Shown: one piece after another, positions 1 through 9,044 of the stretch
How positions within the stretch are numbered: position 1 is the stretch's first letter
Layout of the letters: every line of letters begins with the position of its first letter
Origin: Clostridia bacterium
GTDB lineage: Bacteria > Bacillota > Peptococcia > DRI-13 > UBA5745
Direction of reading: 5' to 3'
DNA length: 64,000 nucleotides
Assembly: GCA_018434325.1 (NCBI GenBank)
Contig: JAHDPO010000004.1
Location: 248,001 to 312,000 of the forward strand
Program-made: the position numbers and the translations under genes
Notes under the pieces: generated by a model
What the model was told of the DNA's origin: nothing
The model's input: only the letters and a program-made list of their open reading frames with translations
The model's database searches: none

Positions 1-156
1 TCCCGCGGCATGAAAAACGGCATAGCCATGACCAATATGAAAGTAGAAATCAAAAACCTCGACCATCTCCAGTACGTCATCGACCGGATAGCCAAAGTAA
101 AAGATGTAACGGAGATTCACCGGGTGGTGCCGGGCAAAGAAGGCTTAAGGGAGTAA
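1..156 (+). CDS. relA: RelA/SpoT (p)ppGpp synthetase/hydrolase, C-terminal end (partial)
   Basis: Only the last 51 codons are present; the gene begins before the window. The residues match the C-terminal ACT regulatory domain of long RelA/SpoT enzymes, with an NLDHLQYVIDRI helix followed by a VKDVTEIHRV strand. These enzymes make and hydrolyse the alarmone (p)ppGpp, and the ACT domain takes part in ribosome/tRNA sensing. The identification is helped by the next gene: relA followed directly by dtd is a standard Firmicute arrangement. No catalytic residue is visible in this fragment. Confidence 0.8.
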   Translation, partial: SRGMKNGIAMTNMKVEIKNLDHLQYVIDRIAKVKDVTEIHRVVPGKEGLRE

Positions 157-173
157 AATGGAGGGATTGAATT

Positions 174-620
174 TTGCGGGCGGTAATCCAAAGAGTAAAG
201 TCCTCTGCCGTCAAGGTGGAGGGAAAGATAGTGGGCGCCATCGGCCCCGGGCTTTTGGTGCTGCTGGGCGTCGGTGAGGAAGACAACGGCGATGACCTGG
301 CTTATTTGCTGGAAAAATTACCTTTTCTGCGTATATTTGAGGACGATCAAGGCAAAATGAATTTGTCTCTTCTCGATGTCAAAGGAGAGGTGTTGGCGGT
401 ATCGCAGTTCACTTTATATGCCGATACCCGCAAGGGCCGCCGGCCTGGCTTCAGCCAGGCAGCGGGGCCGGATAAGGGCAATGCTTATTATGAAGCCTTT
501 GTGGAAGGCTTGCGCCGGCAAGGAATAACTGTGGCCACAGGGGTTTTTCAGGCCCATATGGAAGTGGAGCTGGTCAATGACGGCCCGGTGACCATCGTCA
601 TGGATACGAAAAACAGATAG
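174..620 (+). CDS. dtd: D-aminoacyl-tRNA deacylase
   Basis: A 148-residue protein, the usual DTD length. It hydrolyses D-aminoacyl-tRNAs, and Gly-tRNA(Ala), in the cytoplasm and so keeps D-amino acids out of protein. It opens with MRAVIQRV and carries the two family signatures that build the active site: [16 protein letters not shown] near residues 76-92 and NDGPVT near 136-141. The start is a TTG preceded by GGAGGG about 8 bases upstream. It lies 17 bases after relA, as in Bacillus and most clostridia, and is probably cotranscribed with the genes that follow. Confidence 0.95.
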   Translation: MRAVIQRVKSSAVKVEGKIVGAIGPGLLVLLGVGEEDNGDDLAYLLEKLPFLRIFEDDQGKMNLSLLDVKGEVLAVSQFTLYADTRKGRRPGFSQAAGPDKGNAYYEAFVEGLRRQGITVATGVFQAHMEVELVNDGPVTIVMDTKNR

Positions 621-631
621 GAGGCAATTCC

Positions 632-1291
632 ATGGAAATCATCAATCTGATTTTAGGTTCTTATGAAACAAACTGTTATATATTGTACGAGCCCGGCCAG
701 CCCCAGGGGATCGTCATCGATCCCGGTTTTGAACCGGAGACGATTATCGGCAAACTGAAGGCTATCGGCGTTAAACCGCAATATATCCTGGCCACTCACG
801 GCCACGGTGATCATATCGGCGCTATTCCGGCTCTGAAAGCGGCTTATCCGGAGGCTCAGGTTCTGGTTCATGCCGCCGACGCTCCTATGCTGGAAGACAG
901 CAGCCGCAGCTTTTTGAAAGCTATGGGCAGCACCCAGGCGCCCCGGGCCGACGGCCATCTGGAAGAGGGCGATGAAATTGTTTGCGGCGCCATTAAGCTG
1001 CGGGTGATTCATACACCGGGCCACACTGCCGGTGGCGTCAGCTTGCTGGCCGAGGACAGCGGCTGCCTTTTTGCCGGCGATACCTTATTTAACGGTTCCG
1101 TGGGCCGGACAGATCTGCCCGGCGGCAATTTCAATCAGCTGGAGCTGTCCATACAGGGCAAGCTTTATCAGCTGCCGCCTGAATTCACCGTTTATACCGG
1201 CCATGGGCCCGCCACCAGCATCGGCAAGGAAAAACAGTCCAATCCTTTTGTCCGGGCCAATTCCTCCACCAGGGATGATATCCATGGCTGA
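632..1291 (+). CDS. MBL-fold metallo-hydrolase (glyoxalase II-like)
   Basis: A 219-residue metallo-beta-lactamase-fold protein. The metal-binding motif THGHGDH is at residues 55-61; further ligands are visible in HTPGHTAGG, in FAGDTLF and in the TGHGP near the C-terminus. This is the small glyoxalase II/YqgX-like group, usually hydrolases of thioesters or related compounds; the actual substrate is unknown. A strong AGGAGG stands before the ATG. The end overlaps the hemZ start by 8 bases, so the two are translationally coupled. The same neighbour is found between dtd and hemZ/hisS in many clostridia. Confidence 0.85.
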   Translation: MEIINLILGSYETNCYILYEPGQPQGIVIDPGFEPETIIGKLKAIGVKPQYILATHGHGDHIGAIPALKAAYPEAQVLVHAADAPMLEDSSRSFLKAMGSTQAPRADGHLEEGDEIVCGAIKLRVIHTPGHTAGGVSLLAEDSGCLFAGDTLFNGSVGRTDLPGGNFNQLELSIQGKLYQLPPEFTVYTGHGPATSIGKEKQSNPFVRANSSTRDDIHG

Positions 1292-2819
1292 TCTGAAACC
1301 TTTGTCCTTTTTTTCCAATCACGGCGGCGACGGGGCTGTCCTGGCCGACCTTCTGCGTTCTTACGGTTATCTGTTGGAAGAGGAAGAAGCCGCTTTGAAC
1401 TTTGATCAAACGACGGGGCTTGGCAGAGATGCCAAGCCCTGTTTAAGGGCTTTTTGGCAGGGCGATCAAAGCAGCCTGCAAATGGAATGGCTGCAGGGCG
1501 GCAGCAGCTTGATCAGGGTAGAGCCGGTTCTGCCTTTTGCTTTTGAAGAAACGGCGGAAAACCGGCGGCGGCGGGTGCTGCGGCTGGCCTTTCACCGGCT
1601 GCTGGAGCAGGAGCCTTTATTACAGGCAATTGTTGAGGCGCCGCCAAACCCCTGGGGGATTTTGACAGGGGTCAGGCCTGCAAAAATGCTCCAGCGTTTT
1701 CTGGATCAGGGCTTATCGCAAGAGGAGATTTCCCTTATTCTCAGCCGGGACTTCGGAATTACGGCGGAGCGCAGCTCTTTGCTTTGGCAAGTGGGTACCG
1801 CCCAGCGTCCTTTTTTGCCGGCTTTGCATGAAGGCAGAAAAAAGATCAGTCTTTATCTCAGCTATCCTTTTTGTCCCAGCCGCTGCAGCTATTGCTCCTT
1901 CCCCGGCTACGATGTGAAACGCTGGCGCAAATGGCAGCCTGCTTGCCACGAGGCTATGGAACGGGAGATCCGGGCTCTGGGGCAGGCAGCTAAGGATTAC
2001 GGTCTGCAAGTTGAAACCCTCTACTTTGGCGGCGGCACGCCTACGGCTATGGCGCCAAAAGACATGGCCCGGATCCTCGGCGCCTTGCAGGAGTCCTTTC
2101 CTCTGCTGCCGGAGCTGGAATGGACGGTGGAAAGCGGCCGGCCGGAAACCCTCACCCAGGAGATGCTGGAGGTTTTAGCGACTTATCCCGTAACCCGCAT
2201 TTGCATCAATCCCCAAACCATGAGCCAGGCCACCCTGGATGCTTTAGGCCGCAAGCATGAGGTCAGCGCCATAGATGAAGCCTTTGCCAGGGTAAGAGCC
2301 TTTGCACCGTCAGCCGCTTGGCAGATCAACAGCGATCTGATTCTGGGATTGCCCGGGGAAGACTTGGGGTCGGTGGAAGATAGTATAAAACGAATCCTGG
2401 AGCTTAGGCCGGACAACATTACCCTGCACGGCCTGGCCATCAAAAGAGGATCGGCTTATAAAGAAGGGCTGGAAAGCTTGCCGAAGAGGCAGCTGGGCCT
2501 GGCCATGACGGATTTAAGCTACCGGCTGCTCCGTGAGGCCGGCTATGAGCCTTATTATTTATACAGGCAAAAAGACAGCTTAGCCGGCGGCGAAAACCTG
2601 GGCTTCACCCTGCCGGGCCGCCAATGCCTCTACAATATTTTGATGATTGAAGAAAGGCAGACCATTTTGGGCCTGGGAGTAGGCTCCGGCAGCAAATTTC
2701 TGGCTCCCGGGGATTGGTCTTTGGAAAACCTGTATAATCCTAAAGATTTAATCCAATATATTGAAAGGATCGAGGATTTGATCCGGCGGAAAGTTGACAA
2801 GCTGGCTCAGGTTGGATAA
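1284..2819 (+). CDS. hemZ: Coproporphyrinogen III dehydrogenase-like radical SAM protein HemZ
   Basis: A 511-residue radical SAM protein of the HemN/HemZ group. The 4Fe-4S cluster motif CPSRCSYC has cysteines at 197, 201 and 204, followed by the glycine-rich LYFGGGTPTA strand that binds S-adenosylmethionine. About 185 residues precede the radical SAM core, as in HemZ and unlike HemN/HemW. The expected role is oxygen-independent oxidation of coproporphyrinogen III, although HemZ activity is less well established than that of HemN. The ATG at 1284 was chosen because it opens the recognisable N-terminus and overlaps the preceding stop; the open frame extends further upstream only as shadow sequence. 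Confidence 0.88.
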   Translation: MADLKPLSFFSNHGGDGAVLADLLRSYGYLLEEEEAALNFDQTTGLGRDAKPCLRAFWQGDQSSLQMEWLQGGSSLIRVEPVLPFAFEETAENRRRRVLRLAFHRLLEQEPLLQAIVEAPPNPWGILTGVRPAKMLQRFLDQGLSQEEISLILSRDFGITAERSSLLWQVGTAQRPFLPALHEGRKKISLYLSYPFCPSRCSYCSFPGYDVKRWRKWQPACHEAMEREIRALGQAAKDYGLQVETLYFGGGTPTAMAPKDMARILGALQESFPLLPELEWTVESGRPETLTQEMLEVLATYPVTRICINPQTMSQATLDALGRKHEVSAIDEAFARVRAFAPSAAWQINSDLILGLPGEDLGSVEDSIKRILELRPDNITLHGLAIKRGSAYKEGLESLPKRQLGLAMTDLSYRLLREAGYEPYYLYRQKDSLAGGENLGFTLPGRQCLYNILMIEERQTILGLGVGSGSKFLAPGDWSLENLYNPKDLIQYIERIEDLIRRKVDKLAQVG

Positions 2820-2903
2820 AATAACCTAGTGGTTACAGACCACTTGTAGAGTCAATAAAAATGCAAATCATTAACGTTATTAAGGGAAGACGAGGGAATA
2901 AGA

Positions 2904-4697
2904 ATGAGCGATTCCATGCAGGGATTAAAACGGAGCTGTTATTGCGGACAAGTGACGGCCAAGGATGTAGATAAGGAAGTGACCCTGACGGGCTGGACCC
3001 ATCGCCGCCGGGATCATGGCGGCGTGATTTTTGTGGATCTCAGAGACAGGGAAGGCCTGGTTCAGGTGGTTTTTGATCCTACGGCCATCGGCCCGGAGCT
3101 TTTTGATCTGGCAGAGACCATCCGCAACGAGTATGTTTTAGCGATCACCGGCCGGGTGCGGCTGCGTCCGGAGGGTTCGGCCAACCCCAACCTGAAAACG
3201 GGAGAAATTGAGGTTCTGGCTAAGGATTTGCGGATTTTCAGCGCCGCTAAGACACCGCCTTTTTATATCGAGGATGATATCACCGTCGATGAAAGCATCC
3301 GCCTGAAGCACCGCTATCTGGACCTGCGCCGTCCCCAGCTTTATAAAGGCCTGGCTCTGCGCAGCAAGGTAAACCAGAGCATCCGTAATTACTTTACCGC
3401 TCATGATTTCCTGGAAGTGGAAACTCCCACTCTGATCAACAGCTCTCCGGAAGGGGCCAGAGACTTTCTGGTGCCAAGCCGTTTGAGGGCCGGCGAGTTT
3501 TATGCTTTGCCCCAGTCCCCTCAGATTTATAAGCAAATTTTAATGGTAGCCGGCATCGACCGCTATTTCCAGATTGCCCACTGTTTCCGGGACGAAGACC
3601 TGAGAGCCGACCGCCAGCCGGAGTTTACCCAGCTGGATATGGAGATGTCCTTTGTTGAGCAGGAGGACGTTATCCAAATGGTCGAGGGCATGCTGGTCAC
3701 CGTATTTAAAGAGACCTTAGGTCTTGACCTGCCGCAGCCTTTTCCCCGCATGACCTGGCGGGATGCTATGGAGCGTTTCGGTTCCGATAAGCCGGATACC
3801 CGTTTTGGCCTGGAAATGGTAGAAGTGGGCGATATTATCGCGGAAAGCGAGTTCAAGGCCTTTACCTCCGTTCTTGAAAAGGGTGGTCGGGTTAAAGGCA
3901 TCAATGCCAAGGGCTGCGCCGGTTTTTCCCGGCGGGAAATCGACGAGCTGACGAAGCTGACAGCCATCTATGGAGCCAAAGGCCTGGCTTACATCACCAT
4001 TCAGGAAGACGGCAGCTATAAATCCCCCATCACCAAATTCCTGACCGAGGAGCAGACGGTGGCTTTGGTGGAGCGAATGGCCGGTCAGCCCGGAGATATT
4101 CTGTTCTTTGTGGCCGATACCTTCTCCGTGATGACGGCGGCTTTAGGTCATCTGCGGCTGCGGCTGGGCGAGATTTTGGGCCTCATTGACAAGGATAAAT
4201 TCAATTTCCTCTGGGTAGTGGAATTTCCGCAATTTGAATATTCACCGGAAGAAAAGCGTTACATGGCCATGCACCATCCCTTTACCATGCCTATGGATGA
4301 GGATATGGCAATGCTGGATAAAGACCCCGGCCAGGTTCGGGCCAAGGCTTACGATATCGTTCTCAACGGCGTGGAAGTCGGCGGTGGCAGCATCCGTATC
4401 CATCAGCGGCAGGTTCAGGAGCAGATGTTCCATGCTCTGGGCCTTACGCCGGAGCAATGCCGCAGCAAGTTCGGCTACCTGCTGGACGCCTTTGAATACG
4501 GCGTGCCTCCTCACGGCGGCCTGGCTATCGGTATCGACCGCATGGTGATGCTGATGCTGAAGCGTGAGAGTATCCGGGACGTCATTGCCTTCCCCAAAAC
4601 CCAAAGCGCCATGGATCTGATGAGCATTGCTCCTTCTACTGTGGACGCCAAGCAGCTGGAAGAGCTCCATATTGCGGTAAAGCTGCCGAATAGCTAA
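2904..4697 (+). CDS. aspS: Aspartyl-tRNA synthetase
   Basis: A 597-residue bacterial-type class II synthetase that attaches aspartate to tRNA(Asp). An N-terminal anticodon-binding OB fold (about residues 10-110) is followed by the catalytic core, an inserted GAD domain near the middle and the class II motif 3 ([10 protein letters not shown]) near residue 540. The OB fold has [11 protein letters not shown] and [11 protein letters not shown], resembling non-discriminating AspRS enzymes that also charge tRNA(Asn). In many Firmicutes hisS lies between hemZ and aspS; here it does not. The 84-base gap before the gene holds a short hairpin (2826-2842) but no T-box. Confidence 0.97.
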   Translation: MSDSMQGLKRSCYCGQVTAKDVDKEVTLTGWTHRRRDHGGVIFVDLRDREGLVQVVFDPTAIGPELFDLAETIRNEYVLAITGRVRLRPEGSANPNLKTGEIEVLAKDLRIFSAAKTPPFYIEDDITVDESIRLKHRYLDLRRPQLYKGLALRSKVNQSIRNYFTAHDFLEVETPTLINSSPEGARDFLVPSRLRAGEFYALPQSPQIYKQILMVAGIDRYFQIAHCFRDEDLRADRQPEFTQLDMEMSFVEQEDVIQMVEGMLVTVFKETLGLDLPQPFPRMTWRDAMERFGSDKPDTRFGLEMVEVGDIIAESEFKAFTSVLEKGGRVKGINAKGCAGFSRREIDELTKLTAIYGAKGLAYITIQEDGSYKSPITKFLTEEQTVALVERMAGQPGDILFFVADTFSVMTAALGHLRLRLGEILGLIDKDKFNFLWVVEFPQFEYSPEEKRYMAMHHPFTMPMDEDMAMLDKDPGQVRAKAYDIVLNGVEVGGGSIRIHQRQVQEQMFHALGLTPEQCRSKFGYLLDAFEYGVPPHGGLAIGIDRMVMLMLKRESIRDVIAFPKTQSAMDLMSIAPSTVDAKQLEELHIAVKLPNS

Positions 4698-4715
4698 ATT
4701 GGAAATCGCATATAC

Positions 4716-4744
4716 TTGAATTATCGGAGAAGCGATGATACAAT
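4716..4744 (+). promoter_or_regulatory. Sigma-A promoter of the 6S RNA gene
   Basis: TTGAAT at 4716-4721 and TACAAT at 4739-4744 are separated by exactly 17 bases, close to the vegetative consensus. Transcription should begin near 4751, just before the closing stem of the RNA at 4768-4940. It lies 18 bases past the aspS stop, so the RNA has its own promoter. Confidence 0.75.
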
Positions 4745-4750
4745 TTATAT

Positions 4751-4950
4751 GGCAAGATTAATAAAAACCCTGCGGTGATCGTGACCGTGCCCCGTGTTTT
4801 GAGCCAACACATTTTGATTGGGAGCCTGATGCTCCGCTTGCGACTTGCATGCCTGCTGCGGGCAGGAGCGATTAAACAAGCGGGAAGGCACCCACCTGCG
4901 AGAGCAGGTTCAAAACAAAGGCCTCCACGACATTGCGGGGTGATTTTTAT
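4751..4950 (+). ncRNA. ssrS: 6S RNA (SsrS/BsrA type)
   Basis: This RNA mimics an open promoter and binds the RNA polymerase sigma-A holoenzyme. A long terminal stem is visible: 4768-4777 pairs with 4931-4940 (10 pairs, some G-U), then after one bulged A 4779-4783 pairs perfectly with 4926-4930. Between the arms lie about 140 bases containing the GTGTTTTGAGCCAACAC block typical of Firmicute 6S RNAs and an internally paired centre. The position between aspS and tcdA is that of B. subtilis bsrA. A T-rich stretch follows at 4943-4957. The exact ends are estimates from the promoter and stem. Confidence 0.82.
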
Positions 4951-5009
4951 TTATTTTTATTACCAAATTTTTCTGATAATGATTATAATAATGGCTGGGG
5001 GACAAGCTT

Positions 5010-5744
5010 GTGGATTGGCAGGAAAGAAGCCGGCGGCTGGCCGGCCCCGAAAAAATAGCAAAATTAGAGAAGTCTCATGTGCTGCTTTTTGGCTTGGGAG
5101 GAGTGGGCTCTTTCGCTGCGGAGGCTCTGGCCCGTTCCGGCGTGGGCAAGCTGAGCCTGGTGGAATACGACCAGATCATCGATAGCAACCGCAACCGCCA
5201 ACTGCCGGCCCTCGTCGGTACCGTCGGCCAAAATAAGATTGACGTTTGCGCCGCCCGGCTGAAAGAAATCAATCCGGATCTGGAGCTGGTTTTATACCCG
5301 TTCAAAATGACGGCGGAAAATCTGCCTTCTATTTTGGCGGCGGGCCGGCCGGACTTCATTGCCGACGCCATCGATGATTTGGCGGCCAAAGTGCAGCTGA
5401 TCGTCACCGCCAGGCATGAGGATATTCCGATCATTTCCTCCATGGGAGCCGGCTACCGTCTTGATCCCAGCCAGCTGGCCATAGGAGATATCAGTCAGAC
5501 CCATACTTGCCCTTTGGCCCGGCGGCTGCGCCGGAGCTTAAAAGAAGCGGGGATCACCAAAGATCTGCCGGTGGTCTGGTCAAAGGAAAATCCTCTGCCG
5601 GATCAGGATACAATTCAAGGCGAGGACGAAGGCAGCGGCAGCCGGAATACGGCAGATAAAGTCCGGAAAGGCCCGGCCAGCATGATTTTTGTACCGGCTT
5701 CGGCAGGCCTTTTGCTGGCCTCCTATATCATTAGGAATTTGTAG
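5010..5744 (+). CDS. tcdA: tRNA threonylcarbamoyladenosine dehydratase
   Basis: A 244-residue E1-like ThiF/MoeB-fold enzyme. The ATP-binding loop GLGGVGS lies at residues 28-34, followed by DSNRNRQLPA, the arginine-rich motif of the TcdA/CsdL group. It converts t6A at position 37 of ANN-decoding tRNAs to the cyclic form ct6A. The start is a GTG behind GGGGGA. The position after aspS and the 6S RNA, and before rarA, matches B. subtilis yrvM. A low-complexity loop of about 25 residues (QGEDEGSGSRNTADK) interrupts the C-terminal part and is probably surface exposed. Confidence 0.93.
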   Translation: MDWQERSRRLAGPEKIAKLEKSHVLLFGLGGVGSFAAEALARSGVGKLSLVEYDQIIDSNRNRQLPALVGTVGQNKIDVCAARLKEINPDLELVLYPFKMTAENLPSILAAGRPDFIADAIDDLAAKVQLIVTARHEDIPIISSMGAGYRLDPSQLAIGDISQTHTCPLARRLRRSLKEAGITKDLPVVWSKENPLPDQDTIQGEDEGSGSRNTADKVRKGPASMIFVPASAGLLLASYIIRNL

Positions 5745-5776
5745 CTTGGTAATTCCAGAATGAAGGTGATACAGCC

Positions 5777-7096
5777 GTGGATGATTTGTTTAGCGGACTG
5801 AACCAGGAACAAAAGAAAAAACAGACACCTCTGGCTGCCAGGCTGCGGCCGGAAAAATTAGATGAGGTGGTGGGCCAAAGTCATATTTTAGGCCCCGGCA
5901 TGCTGCTGCGGCGGGCTATCGAGACGGATCAGCTGGGTTCGCTGATTTTCTACGGCCCCCCCGGTACGGGGAAGACTACTTTGGCCATGGTGATTTCTCA
6001 GGCCACGGAGGCAGCTTTTGTCCGCATCAACGCCGTCACCTCCGGCGTAGCCGAATTACGCCAGGTGGTGAAGGAGGCCCAGGACAGGCTATCCTATCAG
6101 GGTCAGGGCACCATTGTGTTTATCGATGAGATCCACCGTTTCAATAAATCCCAGCAGGATGCCTTGCTGCCCAGCGTGGAAGAGGGCAAAATCGTCCTGA
6201 TTGGGGCAACTACGGAAAATCCTTATTTTTCCGTGAATTCCGCATTGCTTTCCCGTTCCCGGATCTTTCGCCTGGAGCCTTTGACGGAAGAAGAAACCAT
6301 GCTGCTGCTGAGCCGGGCTCTGGCCGATAAAGAAAAGGGCCTGGGCCTCTTTCATACCGAGGTGGCTCCTGAAGCCTTGCGGCATATTGCCGCCGCCGCC
6401 AGAGGCGACGCCAGACAGGCCCTCAATGGCCTGGAACTGGCGGTTCGCTCCACGCTGCCGGGGCCTGACGGTATTCGCCGCATCGATATGCAAACTGCTG
6501 AGGAATCCATCCAGGAAAAGGCCATCGTTTATGATAAGACGGGAGACCAGCATTACGATGTGGCCTCGGCCTTCATTAAGAGCATGCGGGGCTCCGACGC
6601 CAATGCAGCTATCCACTATATGGCCCGGATGCTGACGGCAGGGGAAGACCCCCGGTTTATTTTCCGACGCATGCTGATTCTGGCTTCCGAAGATGTGGGC
6701 CCTGCCGATCCGATGGCCATGGCCATCGTCAGCGGCGCCGCCCAGGCTTATGAGCAAGTTGGTATGCCTGAAGGCCAGATCATTATGGCCAACGCCGTAA
6801 TCTATCTGTGCAACGCCCCCAAAAGCAACGCTGCCGTCATGGCCATCAGCCAGGCCCAGGAGGACGTCCGCAAGGGCAAATACGGCGCTGTGCCGCCTCA
6901 TCTGCGGGACAGCCATTATCCCGGCGCCGCCGGCTTTGGCCACGGCTTGCAATATAAGTATCCCCACAGCTATGGGGGCTGGGTTGCCCAGGATTATCTG
7001 CCGGCCGAGATGAAGGGCGTCAGCTACTACAGGCCCACAGGTATCGGCAAGGATAAAGGTCCCGCTTTGCCGTCTAAAGAGAAAAAAGAGGACTGA
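5777..7096 (+). CDS. rarA: Replication-associated recombination protein A (MgsA/RarA AAA+ ATPase)
   Basis: A 439-residue AAA+ ATPase related to clamp-loader subunits. It acts at stalled replication forks and single-strand gaps. Walker [10 protein letters not shown] is at residues 60-68, Walker B is [10 protein letters not shown], and the sensor region GATTENP follows. The C-terminal half has the RarA tetramerisation block, including [14 protein letters not shown]. The start is a GTG 32 bases after tcdA. In B. subtilis rarA is followed by cymR, a cysteine desulfurase gene and mnmA; here mnmA follows after only 3 bases. Confidence 0.95.
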   Translation: MDDLFSGLNQEQKKKQTPLAARLRPEKLDEVVGQSHILGPGMLLRRAIETDQLGSLIFYGPPGTGKTTLAMVISQATEAAFVRINAVTSGVAELRQVVKEAQDRLSYQGQGTIVFIDEIHRFNKSQQDALLPSVEEGKIVLIGATTENPYFSVNSALLSRSRIFRLEPLTEEETMLLLSRALADKEKGLGLFHTEVAPEALRHIAAAARGDARQALNGLELAVRSTLPGPDGIRRIDMQTAEESIQEKAIVYDKTGDQHYDVASAFIKSMRGSDANAAIHYMARMLTAGEDPRFIFRRMLILASEDVGPADPMAMAIVSGAAQAYEQVGMPEGQIIMANAVIYLCNAPKSNAAVMAISQAQEDVRKGKYGAVPPHLRDSHYPGAAGFGHGLQYKYPHSYGGWVAQDYLPAEMKGVSYYRPTGIGKDKGPALPSKEKKED

Positions 7097-7099
7097 AAA

Positions 7100-8179
7100 A
7101 TGGAGAAGAACGAAAATAAGATGAAAAAGGTTATTGTCGCTCTAAGCGGCGGCGTGGACAGCGCTTATACAGCATACACTCTCCAGCAGCAGGGTTACGA
7201 AGTCCGGGGCCTTTGCCTGGAGCTTTTTGCCGGCAGCACCGCTGCTGCCGATGCTTTACTGGTGGGTAAAAAATTAGGCATTCAGGTTGATGTCGTTAAA
7301 AGCCATGAGCTGTTTCAGCAGCAGGTCGTGGATTATTTTTGCAGCACCTACGGCAAAGGGCAAACGCCCAATCCTTGCGTGGCCTGCAATCCCGGCGTCA
7401 AATTTGCAGCTTTAATGAAAGCGGCGGCGGAACTGGGGGCGGAGAGGGTGGCCACCGGCCATTATGCCCGCTGCCTTTACGATGAGACTGCCGCCCAATA
7501 CCAATTATGGCGGGCGAAAGATCCCAAAAAGGATCAGAGCTACTTCTTGTACCGCTTGAGTCAGGATATCCTGAGCAAGGTGATCTTTCCTTTAGGGGGA
7601 TATACGAAAGATGAGGTACGGGCTTTGGCGGCTCAAGCAGGAATTCCGGTGGCTCAGAAGCGCGACAGTCAGGAAATCTGTTTCATACCCGACGGCGATT
7701 ACCAAAGCTTTCTGCGCCGGCAGGCCGCCGCAACTGGGTCTCAGGAGATTGCCGGGCCGGGCCTGATTGCCGGCGATTTTGTGGATCGGCAGGGGAAAAT
7801 TCTGGGCCGCCATCAAGGCCTGGCCTGTTACACTATCGGACAGAGAAAAAACCTGGGCATCGCTTTGGGTAAGCCTGTGTTTGTCCTGGAATTGGATGCC
7901 GCCAAAAACCAGGTGATCCTCGGTTCCGAGGAGGATTTATACACGAAAGAGGTATTTACGGCAGACAACATTTTTATTAGCGGAGTTGTGCCGGCAGAGC
8001 CTCTGGAGGTCAAGGTGAAGCTGCGCTCCGGCGCCCTTCCTGCAGCGGCGGTCTACTATCCGGCAGCCGATGGCGGAGCCCGGCTGGCATTCAGTGAAGA
8101 GCAGAGGGCGGTGACGCCGGGTCAAAGCGCCGTATATTATGCAGGAGACCAGGTGCTGGGCGGCGGCATTATTCTTTAA
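7100..8179 (+). CDS. mnmA: tRNA-uridine 2-sulfurtransferase MnmA
   Basis: A 359-residue PP-loop ATPase that thiolates U34 of the tRNAs for Glu, Gln and Lys. The PP-loop SGGVDS is at residues 16-21, the catalytic cysteines are probably C96 (in TPNPCVACN) and C194 (in SQEICFIPDGDY), and the C-terminal beta-barrel follows. TPNPCVACN carries an additional cysteine at 93. No cysteine desulfurase gene is adjacent, so the sulfur donor must be encoded elsewhere. The ATG at 7100 is preceded by GAGG. A second ATG at 7121 lacks a good ribosome binding site. Confidence 0.95.
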   Translation: MEKNENKMKKVIVALSGGVDSAYTAYTLQQQGYEVRGLCLELFAGSTAAADALLVGKKLGIQVDVVKSHELFQQQVVDYFCSTYGKGQTPNPCVACNPGVKFAALMKAAAELGAERVATGHYARCLYDETAAQYQLWRAKDPKKDQSYFLYRLSQDILSKVIFPLGGYTKDEVRALAAQAGIPVAQKRDSQEICFIPDGDYQSFLRRQAAATGSQEIAGPGLIAGDFVDRQGKILGRHQGLACYTIGQRKNLGIALGKPVFVLELDAAKNQVILGSEEDLYTKEVFTADNIFISGVVPAEPLEVKVKLRSGALPAAAVYYPAADGGARLAFSEEQRAVTPGQSAVYYAGDQVLGGGIIL

Positions 8180-8220
8180 ATGCTGACGCCAGATAAACAG
8201 GGAAAAGAAGGGGACGCCAG

Positions 8221-8682
8221 ATGACAGCGGCTGCACAGATAACCGTAAAGGCCTTTGAGGAATTGAGCAATCAGGAACTATATGAGATATTGACCTTACG
8301 GTCTGACGTCTTTCTCATTGAGCAAAACAGCCTTTACCGGGATTGTGACGGCAATGATAACCTGGCCCGGCATATGAGTGCGACGGCTGACGGGATGGTA
8401 ATCGGCTGCCTGCGGCTTTTACCGGCGGGAGTGCTTTACGACAACCCCAGCATCGGCCGCTTTGCCCTCAGGAAGGAATGGCGGGGCAAGGGAATCGCCA
8501 AAGCGATGATGAAGCTGGCTCTTGAGCATTTGCGCCGGGAATGGCAGGCCGAAGCCGTCACTATTTCCGCCCAGGCTTATTTGAGAGATTTTTATGGTTC
8601 TTTCGGGTTCAACGCCATTTCCGAAGAGTTTCTGGAGGATGGAATTCCTCATCTTTATATGCGATGTAATTTGGATAAGTAG
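8221..8682 (+). CDS. GNAT N-acetyltransferase, ElaA family
   Basis: A 153-residue single-domain GNAT protein. The N-terminal LYEILTLRSDVFLIEQN and the acetyl-CoA binding segment FALRKEWRGKGIAKAMM (about residues 80-96) are typical of the ElaA family. The family acetylates an amine, but the physiological acceptor is not known. A good ribosome binding site (AAGGGG) precedes the ATG, 41 bases after mnmA. It may be the last gene of the mnmA transcript; the next 360 bases are non-coding. Confidence 0.85.
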   Translation: MTAAAQITVKAFEELSNQELYEILTLRSDVFLIEQNSLYRDCDGNDNLARHMSATADGMVIGCLRLLPAGVLYDNPSIGRFALRKEWRGKGIAKAMMKLALEHLRREWQAEAVTISAQAYLRDFYGSFGFNAISEEFLEDGIPHLYMRCNLDK

Positions 8683-8712
8683 GCTGGCAAAACAGTTGAG
8701 GCCACTGAAAAA

Positions 8713-8852
8713 TGAGCAAAATTTCAAGTTTAAAGTGTCTGAAACCGTTTTGGGGGCTGTATTTGATTACATTTGGCTATATCCAGTGTATTGTCAATAT
8801 AGTAGACGCTATTTTGATAAGCGAACACACTTTAAACCTGCAATTTTGCTCA
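8713..8852. repeat. Imperfect 26-bp inverted repeat pair, MITE-like element
   Basis: The arm 8713-8738 (begins TGAGCAAAATTTCAAG) is matched in reverse complement by 8827-8852 at 24 of 26 positions, with 88 bases between the arms. No transposase frame lies between them. This is the layout of a miniature inverted-repeat element or a decayed mobile element. The rest of the gap (8853-9040) holds no gene that I can support. Copies elsewhere in the genome would confirm it; none is seen in this window. Confidence 0.45.
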
Positions 8853-9044
8853 AAGTCTGAGACTTGACCGAATTTCTCAGTCGCCTCCAAACAACCGCTG
8901 CACATTTGGCCCGCTGTCCCAATTACGGACCGCACAATAGAGCACGCCGCAATTGCGCAGACTCTTATTTTTTTGCATATTTCTAAAGCTTGGGCGCATG
9001 ATAACCATAGAGAAAGACATTTGATCATCACTATGGGAGAGAAT

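Noticed and set aside
2826-2842. Hairpin AGTGGT/ACCACT before aspS as a T-box or terminator
   Set aside because: The stem is only 6 bp, there is no T-run, and the 84-base gap is too short for a T-box; no specifier loop or T-box bulge sequence is seen.
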